6,574 nt of DNA from JANLUX01 sp031363705 (GTDB taxonomy: Bacteria > Bacteroidota > Bacteroidia > AKYH767-A > OLB10). The stretch is from NCBI GenBank assembly GCA_031363705.1, contig JANLUX010000457.1, forward strand, positions 1 through 6,574. The letters run 5' to 3'. The translations under genes were made by a program, and so were the position numbers. Below are positions 5,939 to 6,574 of the stretch, one piece after another (the stretch's first letter is position 1; each line of letters opens with the position of its first letter). The notes below the pieces were generated by a model that was given only the letters and a program-made list of their open reading frames with translations, was not told where the DNA came from and ran no database searches.

Positions 5939-6574
5939 AAAAGTGCTTCGCATAATTAACCGTTTGAATTTAGGAGGACCCACCTATAATGCTGCTTACC
6001 TGAGTAAATATCTGGCACCGGAGTTTGAAACATTATTAGTAGCAGGGATGAAGGATGAATCGGAAGAGAGCTCAGCGTTTATCGTTGAACAAATGGGACT
6101 TAAACCATTGTACATTCCTGAAATGAGAAGAGCAATTAATTTAAGTGATGACCGGAAGACGTACCAGCGAATCAGAAAAATAATAAAAGAATTTAAACCT
6201 GACATAGTTCATACACATGCAGCAAAAGCCGGCACTGTTGGAAGGATGGCTGCAATTCATTCAAAAGTTCCGGTAATCCTTCATACGTTTCACGGGCATG
6301 TTTTTCACTCCTACTTTAGTCCGTTTAAAACAAAAATATTTTTAGAAATAGAAAAATATTTAGCAAGAAAAAGTTCACGCATCATTGCCATCAGTGAATT
6401 ACAGAAAAAAGAATTAGTAAATGACTTTAAATTATGCGATGAAAAAAAAATTATTGTAATACCATTAGGTTTTGATCTGGAGCATTTTTATCATCATCGT
6501 GAAGAATACAGGAAATCATTTCGTGAGCGTTATCAGATTCTTGCTGATGAAATAGTTGTTGGAATAATTGGAAG
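5934..6574 (+). CDS. Family 4 glycosyltransferase, N-terminal part, cut by window edge
   Basis: The frame opens at ATG 5934 and stays open to the right edge: 213 complete codons plus two bases. The start is well supported, because an in-frame TGA lies at 5916 and the first residues form the first beta strand of a GT-B fold (PKVLRIINRLNLGGPT, with the glycine loop at G14-G15). Further GT4 features are IVHTHAAKAGTVGRMAA (91-107), HTFHGHVFHSYFSP (117-130), IAISELQKKEL (151-161) and VIPLGFDLEHF (175-185), the last being the usual entry to the C-terminal nucleotide-sugar domain. That domain, with its EX7E motif, lies beyond the window. The enzyme should transfer a sugar from an activated donor to a lipid-linked or glycan acceptor at the cytoplasmic side of the membrane, in polysaccharide synthesis. 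Donor and acceptor cannot be predicted. No Shine-Dalgarno sequence is present. A nine-A run lies at 6442-6450. Confidence 0.9.
   Translation, partial: MPKVLRIINRLNLGGPTYNAAYLSKYLAPEFETLLVAGMKDESEESSAFIVEQMGLKPLYIPEMRRAINLSDDRKTYQRIRKIIKEFKPDIVHTHAAKAGTVGRMAAIHSKVPVILHTFHGHVFHSYFSPFKTKIFLEIEKYLARKSSRIIAISELQKKELVNDFKLCDEKKIIVIPLGFDLEHFYHHREEYRKSFRERYQILADEIVVGIIG

Overview
The window looks like ordinary chromosome from a member of the Bacteroidota (class not resolved). The evidence is AT-rich DNA, promoter-like sites of the Bacteroidota type (a TTG-like -33 element plus TAnnTTTG), no Shine-Dalgarno sequence at any of the five visible starts, a lysine-rich type II lipoprotein signal, a tandem-domain universal stress protein of the style common in this phylum, and a MutS2 without Smr domain. 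There are six real genes, two of them cut by the window edges.

Layout. Positions 1-1662 (+) hold the 3' part of mutS2, a ribosome-rescue/recombination-control ATPase. It ends after a KOW-like module and has no Smr nuclease domain. Then come a stand-alone CheY-like receiver protein (1749-2114, +) and a two-domain universal stress protein (2261-3082, +), each with its own promoter candidate. The stress-protein gene converges on a small lipoprotein gene of unknown function (3115-3654, -), and a hairpin between them looks like a bidirectional terminator. The lipoprotein gene is divergent from a glutamine-dependent asparagine synthetase-type amidotransferase (3829-5730, +). The divergent region contains three T8 tracts, a promoter for the minus strand and a terminator-like hairpin. 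After a 203-base repeat-rich gap, a family 4 glycosyltransferase begins at 5934 and runs off the right edge.

Functional reading. The left part is housekeeping and stress/signalling. The asnB-like gene followed by a GT4 glycosyltransferase suggests the start of a surface-polysaccharide locus, where AsnB-type enzymes often amidate sugar acids. That role is inferred from context, because the protein itself has every residue expected of a real asparagine synthetase.

The most unusual part is the gap between asnB and the glycosyltransferase gene. It has a long imperfect inverted repeat whose left arm contains the asnB stop codon and whose right arm ends four bases before the glycosyltransferase start. 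The right arm is built from AAAATCC heptamers, and the start codon lies in a degenerate copy of that heptamer. I see no CRISPR array, transposase, tRNA or rRNA, and no clear evidence of a wholly new defence or metabolic system.
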